Assembly (NCBI RefSeq): GCF_000428525.1
Contig: NZ_AUAC01000007.1
Location: 122,902-186,901 of the forward strand
Reading direction: 5' to 3'
Source of the DNA: Hellea balneolensis DSM 19091
Lineage (GTDB): Bacteria; Pseudomonadota; Alphaproteobacteria; Caulobacterales; Maricaulaceae
DNA length: 64,000 nucleotides
Part shown: piece after piece, positions 27,893-37,267 of the stretch
Numbering within the stretch: the first letter of the stretch is position 1
How the letters are laid out: the number at the start of each line of letters is the position of its first letter
Position numbers and translations under genes: made by a program
Notes under the pieces: model-generated
Databases searched by the model: none
What the model saw: only the letters and a program-made list of their open reading frames with translations
Told to the model about the DNA's origin: nothing

Positions 27893-28506
27893 GCACTAAA
27901 CCGCATAAAGAGGCCGGCTTCACCCTTGTTGAAGTCCTCATATCTCTTTTTATTTTCGCCATAATTACGGCGGGCACCATGACGGCTTTGACGCAAAGCC
28001 TCAGAGGGAAAGACCGTTTGTCAGCGTCCATGGAAACGCTGAACCAATTTAATGCGGCGCGTTCGATTTTACGTTCGGATATATCCGCTTTAACCCTACG
28101 ACCAAGCCGAGATGAGCTTGGCGGCATGAACCCTTATGTGCTGACGACGGACGGCGAAGCCCTGCTGTCCTTTACGCGACGGGGCACACAAAACCCAAGC
28201 GGGTTGGAGCAGCGCGGGGATTTGGAACGCGTAGAGTATCACTTTGAAGACGGGGCGCTTCTCCGCCGCTCTTATGCTCATGAAAACCCAGCGCAGCTCG
28301 CGGCCAGTTTTGACCGTGTTCTGTTAGATAATTTGGAAGACGTCAAACTTTGGGCCGTGATTTATCAATTCAACAGCTTTGCAAAAATTGAAGGAGTACG
28401 CTTGGCCGCTAATGGCTCTGCGAGTCTGAAACCCAATGCCATTCTATTTGAGGTTACCGATGATTTTGGTGAGGTGACGGAACATCTCTTTGAGATTGGC
28501 GCATGA
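27889..28506 (+). CDS. gspJ: Minor pseudopilin GspJ
   Basis: 205 residues with prepilin motif AGFTLVEVLISLFIFAIIT. The body shows GspJ-type features: RSILRSDISALTLRPSRDE and the LERVEYHFEDGALLRRSY strand pair. With GspI and GspK it forms the pseudopilus tip. Overlaps both neighbours by four bases. Confidence 0.92.
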   Translation: MSTKPHKEAGFTLVEVLISLFIFAIITAGTMTALTQSLRGKDRLSASMETLNQFNAARSILRSDISALTLRPSRDELGGMNPYVLTTDGEALLSFTRRGTQNPSGLEQRGDLERVEYHFEDGALLRRSYAHENPAQLAASFDRVLLDNLEDVKLWAVIYQFNSFAKIEGVRLAANGSASLKPNAILFEVTDDFGEVTEHLFEIGA

Positions 28507-29513
28507 GACATCAAGATAAAGAACGCGGAACAGTCTTGCTAACGACATTGCTGATTATGGCGGTGATGGCAGCTGTCTCTGTTGCGATCATGGATGACAT
28601 CCGTTTCGCCGTAAAACGCACCATCAATGTCGGTGATTATGCCCAAGCGGATTGGTACGTGAAAGGCGCAGAAGATTTCGCGGAAAGCTATATCTCAAGC
28701 CAGCTCGGCCCGATGCAGCCGGCCGTCAAGAATGAGCTCTTTAAAACCCCTCAAACCTTCACTTTCCCCTATGATGGCGGGATGATGATATTGGATGTAA
28801 GGGACGGCACAGACTGCTTTGCGCTGGGCAGCTTAGTGAACTCTAGCGGAGCCGCGAATGTTGTTGGGGGACGTCAATTTACCAATCTATTAATTGCTTT
28901 GGGGTGGCCTGATAATGATGCGCGGAGTCTCACAGCAGCGCTCACGGATTGGATTGACAGTGATAGTCAGCGCAGCTCAAATGGCGCTGAAGACGGGGAT
29001 TATCTACGCCGCGACCCACCGCACCGCACGGCCAACACGGCCTTAACCTCCGTGATGGAACTGCGAAGTTTGGAAGGGATGACGGAGGAGCTTTACCAAT
29101 CTATTCGTCCGTTTTTATGTGCCCGGAAGTCGGGCGAAACGGCTAAGCTTAATATTGATACAGCGGAGCCTATTGATGCTTTTCTTTTATCAACCATTCT
29201 AGGCGGGCCTGAACATTATCAAGCGGCGCTACAATTAATTACCGAGCGCCCGGCGGGCGGTTACGGCACATTGGAAACACTCCAAGCCACGTCGGCTTTG
29301 CAGAATTTTACAGGTAAAGAGGCGGCTTTTGACCAAATCGTCTATGCGCCTGAATATCTTTGGGTCGAAGTCAGGGTTGATTACCTTAACGCCTCTCGGC
29401 TAGTCACCTATGAGTATGATGTGTCCGCCCCCGATGCGGAGCTGACATATCGTGGATGGGGCAGCGAAAGCTACCGCCCAACATTGGAACAGGAAGAGCG
29501 ACAGCCGCAATGA
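28503..29513 (+). CDS. gspK: Pseudopilus tip protein GspK
   Basis: 336 residues. The N-terminus ERGTVLLTTLLIMAVMAAV is a prepilin-like helix lacking the +5 glutamate, as is normal for GspK. The large insertion domain of GspK is visible: ALTDWIDSDSQRSSNGAEDG (calcium-binding part) and a helix-hairpin-helix like region LNIDTAEPIDAFLLSTIL. It caps the tip complex. Confidence 0.93.
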   Translation: MRHQDKERGTVLLTTLLIMAVMAAVSVAIMDDIRFAVKRTINVGDYAQADWYVKGAEDFAESYISSQLGPMQPAVKNELFKTPQTFTFPYDGGMMILDVRDGTDCFALGSLVNSSGAANVVGGRQFTNLLIALGWPDNDARSLTAALTDWIDSDSQRSSNGAEDGDYLRRDPPHRTANTALTSVMELRSLEGMTEELYQSIRPFLCARKSGETAKLNIDTAEPIDAFLLSTILGGPEHYQAALQLITERPAGGYGTLETLQATSALQNFTGKEAAFDQIVYAPEYLWVEVRVDYLNASRLVTYEYDVSAPDAELTYRGWGSESYRPTLEQEERQPQ

Positions 29514-30562
29514 CAGAGCGCTTAATCATAGTGATGCCAAGTCACGCGAACGGACTGGGCCTATGGGGGCTTGTGGATGGTGACAATGTTCTCCGTCATG
29601 GCCGCGATACGCCGACAGCTATGAACGCCAAAGAGGTTGTTGCCATTTTGCCGGGGCAGTCCGTTCGGATCTACGCCCATGAGCTTCCGGTGACCTCCAA
29701 GAGAGACCGTCTTCGTGCAGCAGGCTTTTCGATTGAGGATAAAATTGCTGTGCCCTTGGATAAGGTCCATATCGCGCTGTCAGATGACCGTATCGCGGTC
29801 ATAGATAAGGATACTTTCACAGAAAGTCTTGCGCAGTTAAAAGATGTCGGTATTTCGCCGAGCCGGACTATTGCGGATTTTGAGGCCTTGTCGGAATTGG
29901 ATGGCAATATAACTTTACTGGACCGCGCCGTTACGACTGGTCCGCTTGGTCATGCGGTCGATATGAGCTGGGAAGAGCGCAGCGCAGCACATCCTGATAA
30001 GACGCTTCTCTCGGCTATTGGCGCAAGACTTGAGCAAGGCGAGACGCTTAACTTGTTGCAAAATGCATTTTCGCCCAAAAGCGGGTTTAATTTCGGATGG
30101 CGTCAATTTGCGCCGCTGGGCGGCATCGCGGCGGCTTTGGGGATAATGGCGCTTGTCTTTCACGGGGTCGAAGCTCGGGCCTTAAAACTCCAAGCAGCGG
30201 ATTTAAAAACCCAGACTGCACAGCTTTTCACGCAAGCCACAGGACAAGCCGCTCCGAATAATCCGGCATTAGCCGCAACCCGCGCGATGAAATCGGGCGG
30301 GGAGGATAATCTTGATTTTCTGCGCCTCTCTCAGACCCTTTTCGCCGGGGTTGAGCAAATTGAAGGCCTCACCGTAGAGCAGCTGCGCTATCAAGAGAGT
30401 AAGACAGAGCTTCAGCTAAGACTGATTTATCCAAGTTTTGAAAGTGCGGGACAGTTTGAAAATGCTATTCGTAGCTTGGGCGGGCAGCTCATAACGGGCG
30501 GTGTAAGAGAACAATCGGGCCGATTTGTCGGTGAGGCTACGCTACGCGGAGGCGCGTCATGA
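29510..30562 (+). CDS. gspL: Type II secretion assembly platform protein GspL
   Basis: 350 residues from the ATG at 29510, which overlaps the gspK stop (ATGA). The frame is open further upstream but there it is a shadow of gspK. The first 200 residues are the actin-like cytoplasmic domain that binds GspE (diverged). A single membrane helix lies near 210-230 (LGGIAAALGIMALVFHG), then a periplasmic ferredoxin-like domain. Confidence 0.85.
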   Translation: MTERLIIVMPSHANGLGLWGLVDGDNVLRHGRDTPTAMNAKEVVAILPGQSVRIYAHELPVTSKRDRLRAAGFSIEDKIAVPLDKVHIALSDDRIAVIDKDTFTESLAQLKDVGISPSRTIADFEALSELDGNITLLDRAVTTGPLGHAVDMSWEERSAAHPDKTLLSAIGARLEQGETLNLLQNAFSPKSGFNFGWRQFAPLGGIAAALGIMALVFHGVEARALKLQAADLKTQTAQLFTQATGQAAPNNPALAATRAMKSGGEDNLDFLRLSQTLFAGVEQIEGLTVEQLRYQESKTELQLRLIYPSFESAGQFENAIRSLGGQLITGGVREQSGRFVGEATLRGGAS

Positions 30563-31017
30563 TGGGCCTACTGAAATGGGATGAACGTGAGCTTTATGAA
30601 AAAGTCATTATGGCCGGACTCGGCGCGGCCATTATTTTGGCGCTCCTATTTCTTATAGTCGTAAAACCCGTCATGGACGCGCATAAAACGGCAGAAACTG
30701 AGGCGGCCAAATCTTTGCGGGATTATGAAATTGTCTCCCGCGCCATGCCGCAACTTAGCCAAGGCCCTGCCTCAATGGGCGCGCCTTTTTCCCGCGCAGC
30801 GCTCATTACAGCTGCCCAGCGACAAGATATTCGCCTGTCTCGTATCAATCCTGATGCCTCGTCCCTTACGGTCTGGATTGATGATGTGGAGACGGCTAAG
30901 CTCTATAAATTGATGAATACGCTTATCGTTGAAAATGGGGCTGAGTTGTCCCGCGCCTCCATTACGGCTGACAATAACGGATTGCTCTCAGCCCAACTTA
31001 CCCTGAAAACGAATTGA
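30559..31017 (+). CDS. gspM: Type II secretion protein GspM
   Basis: 152 residues: short cytoplasmic tail, membrane helix near 18-40 (MAGLGAAIILALLFLIVVKP), then a periplasmic ferredoxin-like domain. It is the last gene of the gsp operon. gspC, gspD and gspN do not follow; the next gene is an unrelated aminotransferase. Confidence 0.88.
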   Translation: MMGLLKWDERELYEKVIMAGLGAAIILALLFLIVVKPVMDAHKTAETEAAKSLRDYEIVSRAMPQLSQGPASMGAPFSRAALITAAQRQDIRLSRINPDASSLTVWIDDVETAKLYKLMNTLIVENGAELSRASITADNNGLLSAQLTLKTN

Positions 31018-31075
31018 TATAATCTGTTACAGAGTTTGTCTGTGGCATTTGAGTTATTTGAGTTAGTGCGCTTTC

Positions 31076-32182
31076 ATGAAATTCCAATTTATAGATTTAC
31101 AGGTACAGCGTGCAGTTATTGCTGATAATGTAGAGGCTGCGTTGAAGCGCGTGCTTGAACATGGTCAATTTATTCTGGGCCCTGAAGTGACGCAGTTTGA
31201 AGAGCAGCTTGCCACTTATGAGGGCGGGGGACATGCCGTATCCTGTGCCAATGGAACAGATGCGATAATCCTACCGCTCAAAGCTTGGGGTGTCGGGCCG
31301 GGGGACACGGTTTTTTGTCCGAGCTGGACTTACGCCGCAACAGCAGAAGCCATCGCTATCATTGGGGCAAAGCCTTATTTTGTTGATGTTGAGCCTGACA
31401 CTTATAATATATGTCTTAGATCTCTGCGGGCCGCGATTACTGCCAGTAAAAACGCTAAAGCCATTATCGCGGTGGACCTTTTTGGGCAGCCCGCAAATTA
31501 TCCAGAGCTCCGAAAGATTGCTGATGAGTTCGATCTTAAGTTGATGGCGGATTCGGCTCAGGGTATGGGGTGCCGTCTGAACGGAAAAGCCCCGATAGAA
31601 TTGGCCGATGTCGTGACAACAAGCTTCTTTCCGGCCAAGCCGCTGGGCTGTTATGGGGATGGCGGCGCGATGCTGACGCGAGATGAAGAGCTGAAAGAAG
31701 CTCTGTTAAGTCTTCGGTTTCATGGACGTGGAACAATCCCCGGCGACCATGCACAAATTGGACTTAACTCTCGTTTGGACACAATGCAGGCGGCTATTCT
31801 GATTGAGAAACTAAACATATTCAGCAAAGAAATTAAGGCCCGCAACCGTATCGCAGATCGGTATACGGATGCGCTCAAATCAAATATTCTCAGAACGCCA
31901 AAGGTTATTGAGGGCGGACTGTCCACATGGGCGCAATATGCGATTGAGGTCCCAAATCGCGACGCTGTTATGGCAGGGATGAGAGCAGCTGAAATACCAG
32001 TGGCGGCTTATTACCCGCTGCCAACTCATATGCAGACGGCTTATAAAAATTACCCCATTTCGCCTGATAGATTACCCAATACAATGGCGGCCAAAGATGT
32101 GATTATGGCTCTGCCCATGCATGCTTATCTTAAGCCAGAGGATCAGGATTTGGTCATTGAAACTTTGTTAGGGCTTGTTTGA
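31076..32182 (+). CDS. DegT/DnrJ/EryC1/StrS family aminotransferase
   Basis: A 368-residue PLP-dependent aminotransferase of the sugar type, which normally transfers an amino group to a keto-sugar nucleotide. The lysine that binds PLP is in SFFPAKPLGCYGDGGAM near 190. CANGTDAI near 62-69 and DSAQGMG near 160 are other signatures. The product would be an amino sugar for a surface polysaccharide, but no other sugar-nucleotide genes lie beside it. Its last 15 bases overlap the convergent ada gene. Confidence 0.9.
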   Translation: MKFQFIDLQVQRAVIADNVEAALKRVLEHGQFILGPEVTQFEEQLATYEGGGHAVSCANGTDAIILPLKAWGVGPGDTVFCPSWTYAATAEAIAIIGAKPYFVDVEPDTYNICLRSLRAAITASKNAKAIIAVDLFGQPANYPELRKIADEFDLKLMADSAQGMGCRLNGKAPIELADVVTTSFFPAKPLGCYGDGGAMLTRDEELKEALLSLRFHGRGTIPGDHAQIGLNSRLDTMQAAILIEKLNIFSKEIKARNRIADRYTDALKSNILRTPKVIEGGLSTWAQYAIEVPNRDAVMAGMRAAEIPVAAYYPLPTHMQTAYKNYPISPDRLPNTMAAKDVIMALPMHAYLKPEDQDLVIETLLGLV

Positions 32183-33211
32183 TTTTTCATGATTTAATAG
32201 CCACTCTTTCTTTTCCAAGCCGCCAGCATAGCCGCCAAGGCCGCCATCTTTGGCGATTACGCGGTGGCAGGGAATAATCAGGGCCAAACCATTATTGGCA
32301 TTGGAACTTGCGACAGCGCGAACGGCTTTTTCATTCCCAACAGAAATAGCCAAGTCGCTGTAAGCACAGCTCTCGCCATAAGGAATATCTTGCAACGCCT
32401 TCCAGACTCGGTTTTGAAACTCTGTTCCTGTGGGAAAAAGCGGGGTTTTAAATCTTGTAAGATTACCTTCAAAGTAAGCTTCTAATTCCGCTTCAATTTG
32501 GTCAGTTATCGCTGTGCGGCCGGGGATAACAGCGCGCTTATGAACTTTGCGTAGTTTTTCAAAGCCGCGCTCTATATTCTTACGCGTTGTAAATTCGAGC
32601 ATGTAAAGATGGGTCTCGTCGCAGACCGTAAAGAGCGGGCCAAGAGGTGTTGACATCCATTCGATAAATAGCGGCGTCTGGCTTGCATTCGCAGGAGCGC
32701 TACCGAAACTATCCGCGAAGGCTTTGCGAAATCCGGAGGCGCTTTCATAGCCTGCATTTAATTGGGCATTTATCACACTCTCTCCTTTCGCGAGGTTTTG
32801 GGCTGCTGCGCCCAACCGTCTAGCTCTTGCATATTGCGCAAAGGTCAAGCCGAAACGTTTCTTAAATTGCCGCCTTGCAGTGGACGGGTCAATGCCTGCG
32901 GCTTTAATATCAGTTTCTGTCCAGCGTTTATCCGGCGCGTTTTCAATAAGGGTGATAAGTTTTTTAACGGTGCTAGAAGCTTCCCCTGCATGGCTGGATG
33001 GATGGCACCGCTTACAAGCCCGAAATCCTGCGGAGAGGGCTTGTTCAGCTGTGTCATAAAACATGCAATTATCACGCTTGGGAAGCCGCGCCGGGCAGCC
33101 AATACGGCAGAAGATTCCCGTGCTTTTAACGCCGACGAAAAACTCATCGGAAAAGCTATGGGGCCGCGCCTCTAAAACGGCGTATCGGTCATCATCAGTT
33201 ATAGTTCTCAT
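32168..33211 (-). CDS. ada: Bifunctional Ada: methyl-DNA repair and AraC-type regulator
   Basis: 347 residues in the order of E. coli Ada: N-terminal zinc domain with C35, C39, C66 and C69 (GIFCRIGC ... CKRC), where the first cysteine takes methyl groups from phosphotriesters and turns the protein into an activator; an AraC helix-turn-helix region (about 80-165); and the O6-methylguanine transferase domain with IIPCHRVI near 310-317. Alkylation-induced self-activation is expected. Confidence 0.95.
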   Translation of the reverse strand: MRTITDDDRYAVLEARPHSFSDEFFVGVKSTGIFCRIGCPARLPKRDNCMFYDTAEQALSAGFRACKRCHPSSHAGEASSTVKKLITLIENAPDKRWTETDIKAAGIDPSTARRQFKKRFGLTFAQYARARRLGAAAQNLAKGESVINAQLNAGYESASGFRKAFADSFGSAPANASQTPLFIEWMSTPLGPLFTVCDETHLYMLEFTTRKNIERGFEKLRKVHKRAVIPGRTAITDQIEAELEAYFEGNLTRFKTPLFPTGTEFQNRVWKALQDIPYGESCAYSDLAISVGNEKAVRAVASSNANNGLALIIPCHRVIAKDGGLGGYAGGLEKKEWLLNHEKSNKP

Positions 33212-33307
33212 AAAGCCTTCATAACAAATATTTACCCCTTTACCGCCGAAAAACAGGCATTGTTATCTTTAAGTCATATCTGTAAGCCTGTTCAAAAAGG
33301 AAAAATC

Positions 33308-33937
33308 ATGACAGTTACGCTTCATAGAGGTGATCTGCCCGCAGGACTGGATTTCGGAACGGCTGTTGCAGTGGATACGGAAACGCAAGGGCTTTCATTA
33401 GTGCGTGATAAATTATGCCTTGTGCAGCTTTCTGCGGGTGATGGGAATGCTCACATCGTGCAGATGAACCGCGATACCTATGATGCGCCTAATCTGAAAG
33501 CGCTTTTAGGCAATCCAAAAATTGAGAAAATTTTTCATTTTGCGCGTTTTGATGTGGCCATATTGGGCCGGGATTTGGGCGTGGATTTAAACCCGATTTT
33601 TTGCACCAAAATCGCGTCGGGATTAGTTCGGACTTACACGGACCGTCATGGCCTAAAAGACCTTACTAAAGAACTGATCAATGTTGATCTTTCTAAACAG
33701 CAACAAAGCTCGGATTGGGCGTCGGACGAGCTGACCAAAGCGCAGTTGGATTATGCAGCGTCAGATGTGCTTTACCTGCATCAACTTCGCAATATTCTCA
33801 TGGCCAGATTGCTTCGCGAAAACCGCCTTGATATGGCCCGCAATTGTTTTGATTTTATTCCGACGCGGTGTCAGCTTGATCTGAATGGCTGGGACGGTGT
33901 GGACATTTTCAGTCATAAAATGCGCCGTCCAGATTAA
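33308..33937 (+). CDS. rnd: Ribonuclease D-like 3'-5' exonuclease
   Basis: 209 residues from the ATG at 33308; an in-frame start 16 codons upstream lacks support. DEDDy motifs: VDTETQGLS (Exo I), FHFARFDVAIL (Exo II), YAASDVLYLHQL (Exo III). The HRDC domains of E. coli RNase D are missing, so it is the short form usual in alphaproteobacteria, where it precedes the lpt genes as here. Confidence 0.92.
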   Translation: MTVTLHRGDLPAGLDFGTAVAVDTETQGLSLVRDKLCLVQLSAGDGNAHIVQMNRDTYDAPNLKALLGNPKIEKIFHFARFDVAILGRDLGVDLNPIFCTKIASGLVRTYTDRHGLKDLTKELINVDLSKQQQSSDWASDELTKAQLDYAASDVLYLHQLRNILMARLLRENRLDMARNCFDFIPTRCQLDLNGWDGVDIFSHKMRRPD

Positions 33938-34028
33938 GACTAAAGCTTTAGTAATGTTACCTTACTATCTCTTCATCTGGTGAAATTTACTATCGTAATG
34001 TTCAGCCCCTTATCCTATAGCTAAGCCC

Positions 34029-34709
34029 ATGAATTCAGCGGTTATATCCTCAGGCGACAGATCTGCCAGCGATGCGCTCGGTTTGTGGGAGCCAAAGCGT
34101 ACGCTTACGCTTGAAGCCGCACGTAAACATTCCGCGCGAATTAAATTTATGCGACGCGCTCTCTTGGGCATTTGTGCTCTCTTGGCCGCCGCTTTGATTT
34201 ACCAATTTGCAACACAATCCAGTACAATCATTCTCGAAGACAACCCGACGGAGTCGGTTAAGATGGTCAACCCTCGCTATAGTGGACGTACGACGGACGG
34301 ATTACCTTTCTATCTTACAGCGGACACCGCCACGCGTACACTCGCTAATCGGAGCGAAGTTGCGCTCATTAAACCCGTTCTCGAATTTATCCGAGAGGAT
34401 GGTGCCGAGGCATCAATGGTCGTTGCAGAGACTGGGACTTATGATGACGTCAAAAAGATTTTGAACTTGCGTACCGCCGTCGATCTCAACACAGATGATG
34501 GCTATAATTGCCAAACAACACATGCGCGTATCTTTGCCAAAGAGAAACGCATTGAGGGTGATGAGCGCATTGAATGCAATGGCAGCTTCGGTATCGTCAA
34601 TGGCAATAGCTACGAGATAAATGATAATTACAGAGTTTTTGTCTTCAAAGATGGGATGGATGCCATCATTGAACAGGGTCAGGAACTTGGTCTTGAGGGG
34701 AATGAATAA
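34029..34709 (+). CDS. lptC: LPS export protein LptC
   Basis: 226 residues: cytoplasmic N-terminus of about 45 residues, membrane helix near 46-65 (ALLGICALLAAALIYQF), periplasmic beta-jellyroll. It passes lipopolysaccharide from LptB2FG to LptA. The gene order rnd-lptC-lptA-lptA-lptB supports the call. The stop overlaps the next start by one base. Confidence 0.88.
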   Translation: MNSAVISSGDRSASDALGLWEPKRTLTLEAARKHSARIKFMRRALLGICALLAAALIYQFATQSSTIILEDNPTESVKMVNPRYSGRTTDGLPFYLTADTATRTLANRSEVALIKPVLEFIREDGAEASMVVAETGTYDDVKKILNLRTAVDLNTDDGYNCQTTHARIFAKEKRIEGDERIECNGSFGIVNGNSYEINDNYRVFVFKDGMDAIIEQGQELGLEGNE

Positions 34710-35218
34710 TGCGTTTGACCGGCTTCGCGCTCATAGCTCTATTGTCTTTAAGTGTATCTTCGTTGTCAGCCCATGCTCAAATTTTTGGGGGTGACGCGCC
34801 GATTAACGTGCTTGCAGAGAAAGCGACATATGAGGGCGGCCTTACAGTGCTCGTCGGGAATGTGGATGTAACGCAAGGAATCGCGCGTATTCAATCTGAC
34901 ACAATGAATATTTATCGCTCTGAAGCCGAACCCGACTCCGCGGGAAGTCTTAAACTTGGTGCGGTGAACCGTATTGATGCCCGCGGGAATTTCCGTTACA
35001 CAACGCCTGATAATAATGTGACGGGGGATCGGGGTGTTTATGAGCGTGATAAAGGCATCATTACCGTCACTGGAAATGTTAAGGTCCGTCAGCCTGGGGG
35101 AAATACGGCTTCGACAGATAAATTGATCTATAATGTGAACACGGAAACAATTCGTTTTTCAGGCCAGTGCCAAGGTTCAGACTGCTCGGGACGCCCCACA
35201 ATCAGAATTGGAAATTAG
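34709..35218 (+). CDS. lptA: LPS transport protein LptA, first copy
   Basis: 169 residues with a signal peptide (cleavage near AHA/Q at about 24). The beta-jellyroll carries the LptA repeat pattern YEGGLTVLVGNVDVTQGIARIQSDTM. In cells LptA forms the periplasmic bridge for LPS from LptC to LptD. The C-terminus has two cysteines (CQGSDC). A homologous gene follows after nine bases. Confidence 0.88.
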   Translation: MRLTGFALIALLSLSVSSLSAHAQIFGGDAPINVLAEKATYEGGLTVLVGNVDVTQGIARIQSDTMNIYRSEAEPDSAGSLKLGAVNRIDARGNFRYTTPDNNVTGDRGVYERDKGIITVTGNVKVRQPGGNTASTDKLIYNVNTETIRFSGQCQGSDCSGRPTIRIGN

Positions 35219-35227
35219 GATAGAGTT

Positions 35228-35755
35228 ATGAAATCTGTTATGAAGTTGAGCGCTGTAGCTCTTTTAATGGCTGCTATGCCGCTTACAGCAAATGCCCAAT
35301 TCGCGCGTAACAATAATGCGCCCATCGATGCGACGGCTGATGATATTGTAAATTCTGGAGGGACGACCACTCTAACAGGGCAAGTCGATGTACGCCAAGG
35401 CGGTACACGTATCCTCGCGGATAAGATGAAAATCTTCGGCGGTGTTGCGGGCGCTACCAGCAATGGTGCTGCGAGTGATATTTCCCGTATCGAAGCCACT
35501 GGTAATTTTTACTACATCACCCCTGAGCAAGAAGTGCGCGGGAATAACGGCGTTTATGTTCAAGCCACAGATAGCTTTACAGTCACCGGAGATGTAATCT
35601 TGCTTCAAGGTGAAAATGTTGTGACGGGTCATACGCTGATTTATAACCTCACTACCGAAGAAGCCCGCGTTGTGGGAACCTGCAAAGGTCGTCGTTGTGG
35701 CTCCAAGGGCCGCGTCAAAATTTTACTAAAAAATACAGGCGGAAGCCAGTCTTAA
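35228..35755 (+). CDS. LptA paralogue, second copy
   Basis: 175 residues with signal peptide (cleavage near ANA/Q at about 24) and the same OstA-like fold: GGTTTLTGQVDVRQGGTRIL aligns with the first copy, as do NFYYITPEQEVRGNNGVY and the C-terminal cysteine pair (CKGRRC). The two proteins are clearly related but well diverged, so the duplication is old. They may form a mixed LptA bridge or one may have a new role. Confidence 0.88.
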   Translation: MKSVMKLSAVALLMAAMPLTANAQFARNNNAPIDATADDIVNSGGTTTLTGQVDVRQGGTRILADKMKIFGGVAGATSNGAASDISRIEATGNFYYITPEQEVRGNNGVYVQATDSFTVTGDVILLQGENVVTGHTLIYNLTTEEARVVGTCKGRRCGSKGRVKILLKNTGGSQS

Positions 35756-35784
35756 GCAGTTAAGCTGAGACTAAAGGAACACAG

Positions 35785-36564
35785 ATGGCTGACGCTGATC
35801 CTAAAGTAAATTCGCAAAATACGGCTACTGATTTTGTGCCGCCGCCTAAAGGCCTGGCTGCTAATAATATCGGCAAAGCTTATCGCGGGCGCGTTGTTGT
35901 TAAAGACATTACGCTAACAGTTCAGCGCGGCGAAGTTGTTGCGCTTATGGGGCCGAACGGTGCGGGCAAAACCACCAGTTTTTATATGATTATGGGCCTC
36001 ATTGAAGCTGACCGCGGAATGATCACGCTTGATGGCCAAGATATTACCGGGTTGCCTATGTATCAACGCGCCCGTCTTGGTGTCGGATATTTACCGCAAG
36101 AGCAATCTATTTTTCGCGGGTTGACCGTGGAAGAAAATATCAAAGCTGTTGTGCAGTTGACCGAACGTGACCGTTCTAAATGGGATGATAACGTGGAAGC
36201 GCTTTTGGACGAGCTAAATATTGGACACATCAAGAAAAGTCCGGCCCTTGCCTTGTCCGGGGGTGAGCGCCGGCGTGTTGAGATCGCCCGCGCACTTGCC
36301 TCTCGTCCAAGCTTTATCTTACTTGACGAGCCTTTCACAGGGATTGACCCGATTGCGATTGCCGATATTTCAGAGCTTGTGCTTTATCTTAAAAAGCGCG
36401 GCATTGGGATTTTGATTACAGATCACCGTGTTCGCGAAACTCTCGATATTGTAGACCGCGCCTCGATTTTATTCCAAGGTGAAGCCCTTTTCGAAGGAAC
36501 ACCAGATGAAATCCGCGCCAATAAAGATGTGCGCCGAGTCTATTTGGGTGATAAATACGCGTAG
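35785..36564 (+). CDS. lptB: LPS export ATPase LptB
   Basis: 259 residues. Walker A GPNGAGKTTSFYMIMGL, signature ALSGGERRRVEIARAL, Walker B FILLDEPFTGIDP and H-loop ITDHRVRETL are typical of LptB. It energises LPS extraction with LptFG, which are not in the window. The N-terminus has an extra 20 residues compared with E. coli LptB. Confidence 0.97.
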   Translation: MADADPKVNSQNTATDFVPPPKGLAANNIGKAYRGRVVVKDITLTVQRGEVVALMGPNGAGKTTSFYMIMGLIEADRGMITLDGQDITGLPMYQRARLGVGYLPQEQSIFRGLTVEENIKAVVQLTERDRSKWDDNVEALLDELNIGHIKKSPALALSGGERRRVEIARALASRPSFILLDEPFTGIDPIAIADISELVLYLKKRGIGILITDHRVRETLDIVDRASILFQGEALFEGTPDEIRANKDVRRVYLGDKYA

Positions 36565-36599
36565 CGTTTACGTTGCAAACGCCGATAAGGGCCGCAAAT

Positions 36600-36620
36600 A
36601 TACACACTCTTAGTGTGTAT
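36600..36620. repeat. AT-rich inverted repeat downstream of lptB
   Basis: Arms ATACACACT and AGTGTGTAT with a three-base centre, 36 bases after lptB. There is no T-run, so it is a weak terminator at most. A second hairpin (GCGTTT / AAACGC) lies just before it. Confidence 0.5.
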
Positions 36621-36695
36621 TTGTGCACCGCAAAACATCCGTTCTTTTGAATGTCATTGTTTATATTGGTTCAATTTCGAATCTCTTTATCCCAA

Positions 36696-36724
36696 TAAAA
36701 AACCCGCTTCTGTTGAGGCGGGTC
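36696..36724 (-). terminator. Rho-independent terminator of mscL
   Basis: Stem ACCCGC (36702-36707) with GCGGGT (36718-36723), followed on the minus strand by six T. It lies 22 bases past the mscL stop. Confidence 0.88.
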
Positions 36725-36745
36725 TCTTTTCAGTTTTAGGCAAAC

Positions 36746-37159
36746 TTACTTTTTCGCAAGTAAGTCGCGAATTTCAGCAAGCAAAACTTCGTTTGCTGGC
36801 GGAGCTGCAGGGGCTTCTTCTTCAGCCTTTTTCGCTTTGTTCATGCCCTTGATAATCATAAACAATACCCATGCCAAGATTGCAAATGCGATCATAGCAT
36901 TGATGAATGAGCCATAGCTAATCGCTGCACCTGTGCCTTCGATGACAGCCCCAGTTGCGTCTAACTCAGCTGGAGATAAAACTATTTTCTTAGCCCCAAA
37001 ATCAATGCCGCCGCTGAAATGGCCAACAACCGGCATGATAACGTCTTCGATAAGTGATTTGATGACAGTCCCAAATGCACCGCCCATGATAATTCCAACA
37101 GCCATGTCGAGCATACTGCCCTTCATAGCAAACTCTTTAAATTCAGAAATCATTCCCAT
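36746..37159 (-). CDS. mscL: Large-conductance mechanosensitive channel
   Basis: 137 residues, typical length. The N-terminal helix and TM1 (EFKEFAMKGSMLDMAVGIIMGGAFG) with the pore-lining GxxxGxxxG pattern and TM2 (near 87-108) are clear; the C-terminal charged bundle ends in LLAEIRDLLAKK. It forms a pentamer that releases solutes under osmotic downshock. The start has AGGGGGAA upstream. Confidence 0.97.
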   Translation of the reverse strand: MGMISEFKEFAMKGSMLDMAVGIIMGGAFGTVIKSLIEDVIMPVVGHFSGGIDFGAKKIVLSPAELDATGAVIEGTGAAISYGSFINAMIAFAILAWVLFMIIKGMNKAKKAEEEAPAAPPANEVLLAEIRDLLAKK

Positions 37160-37267
37160 GATATTCCCCCTTAGTTACGACCAGAATCGGTCAGATGCGG
37201 GGCTTTTGCACAAAAAGATATATTGCGTCAATCTGTCAGTTACACATGCTTGTCGCCCTACAAAGCG

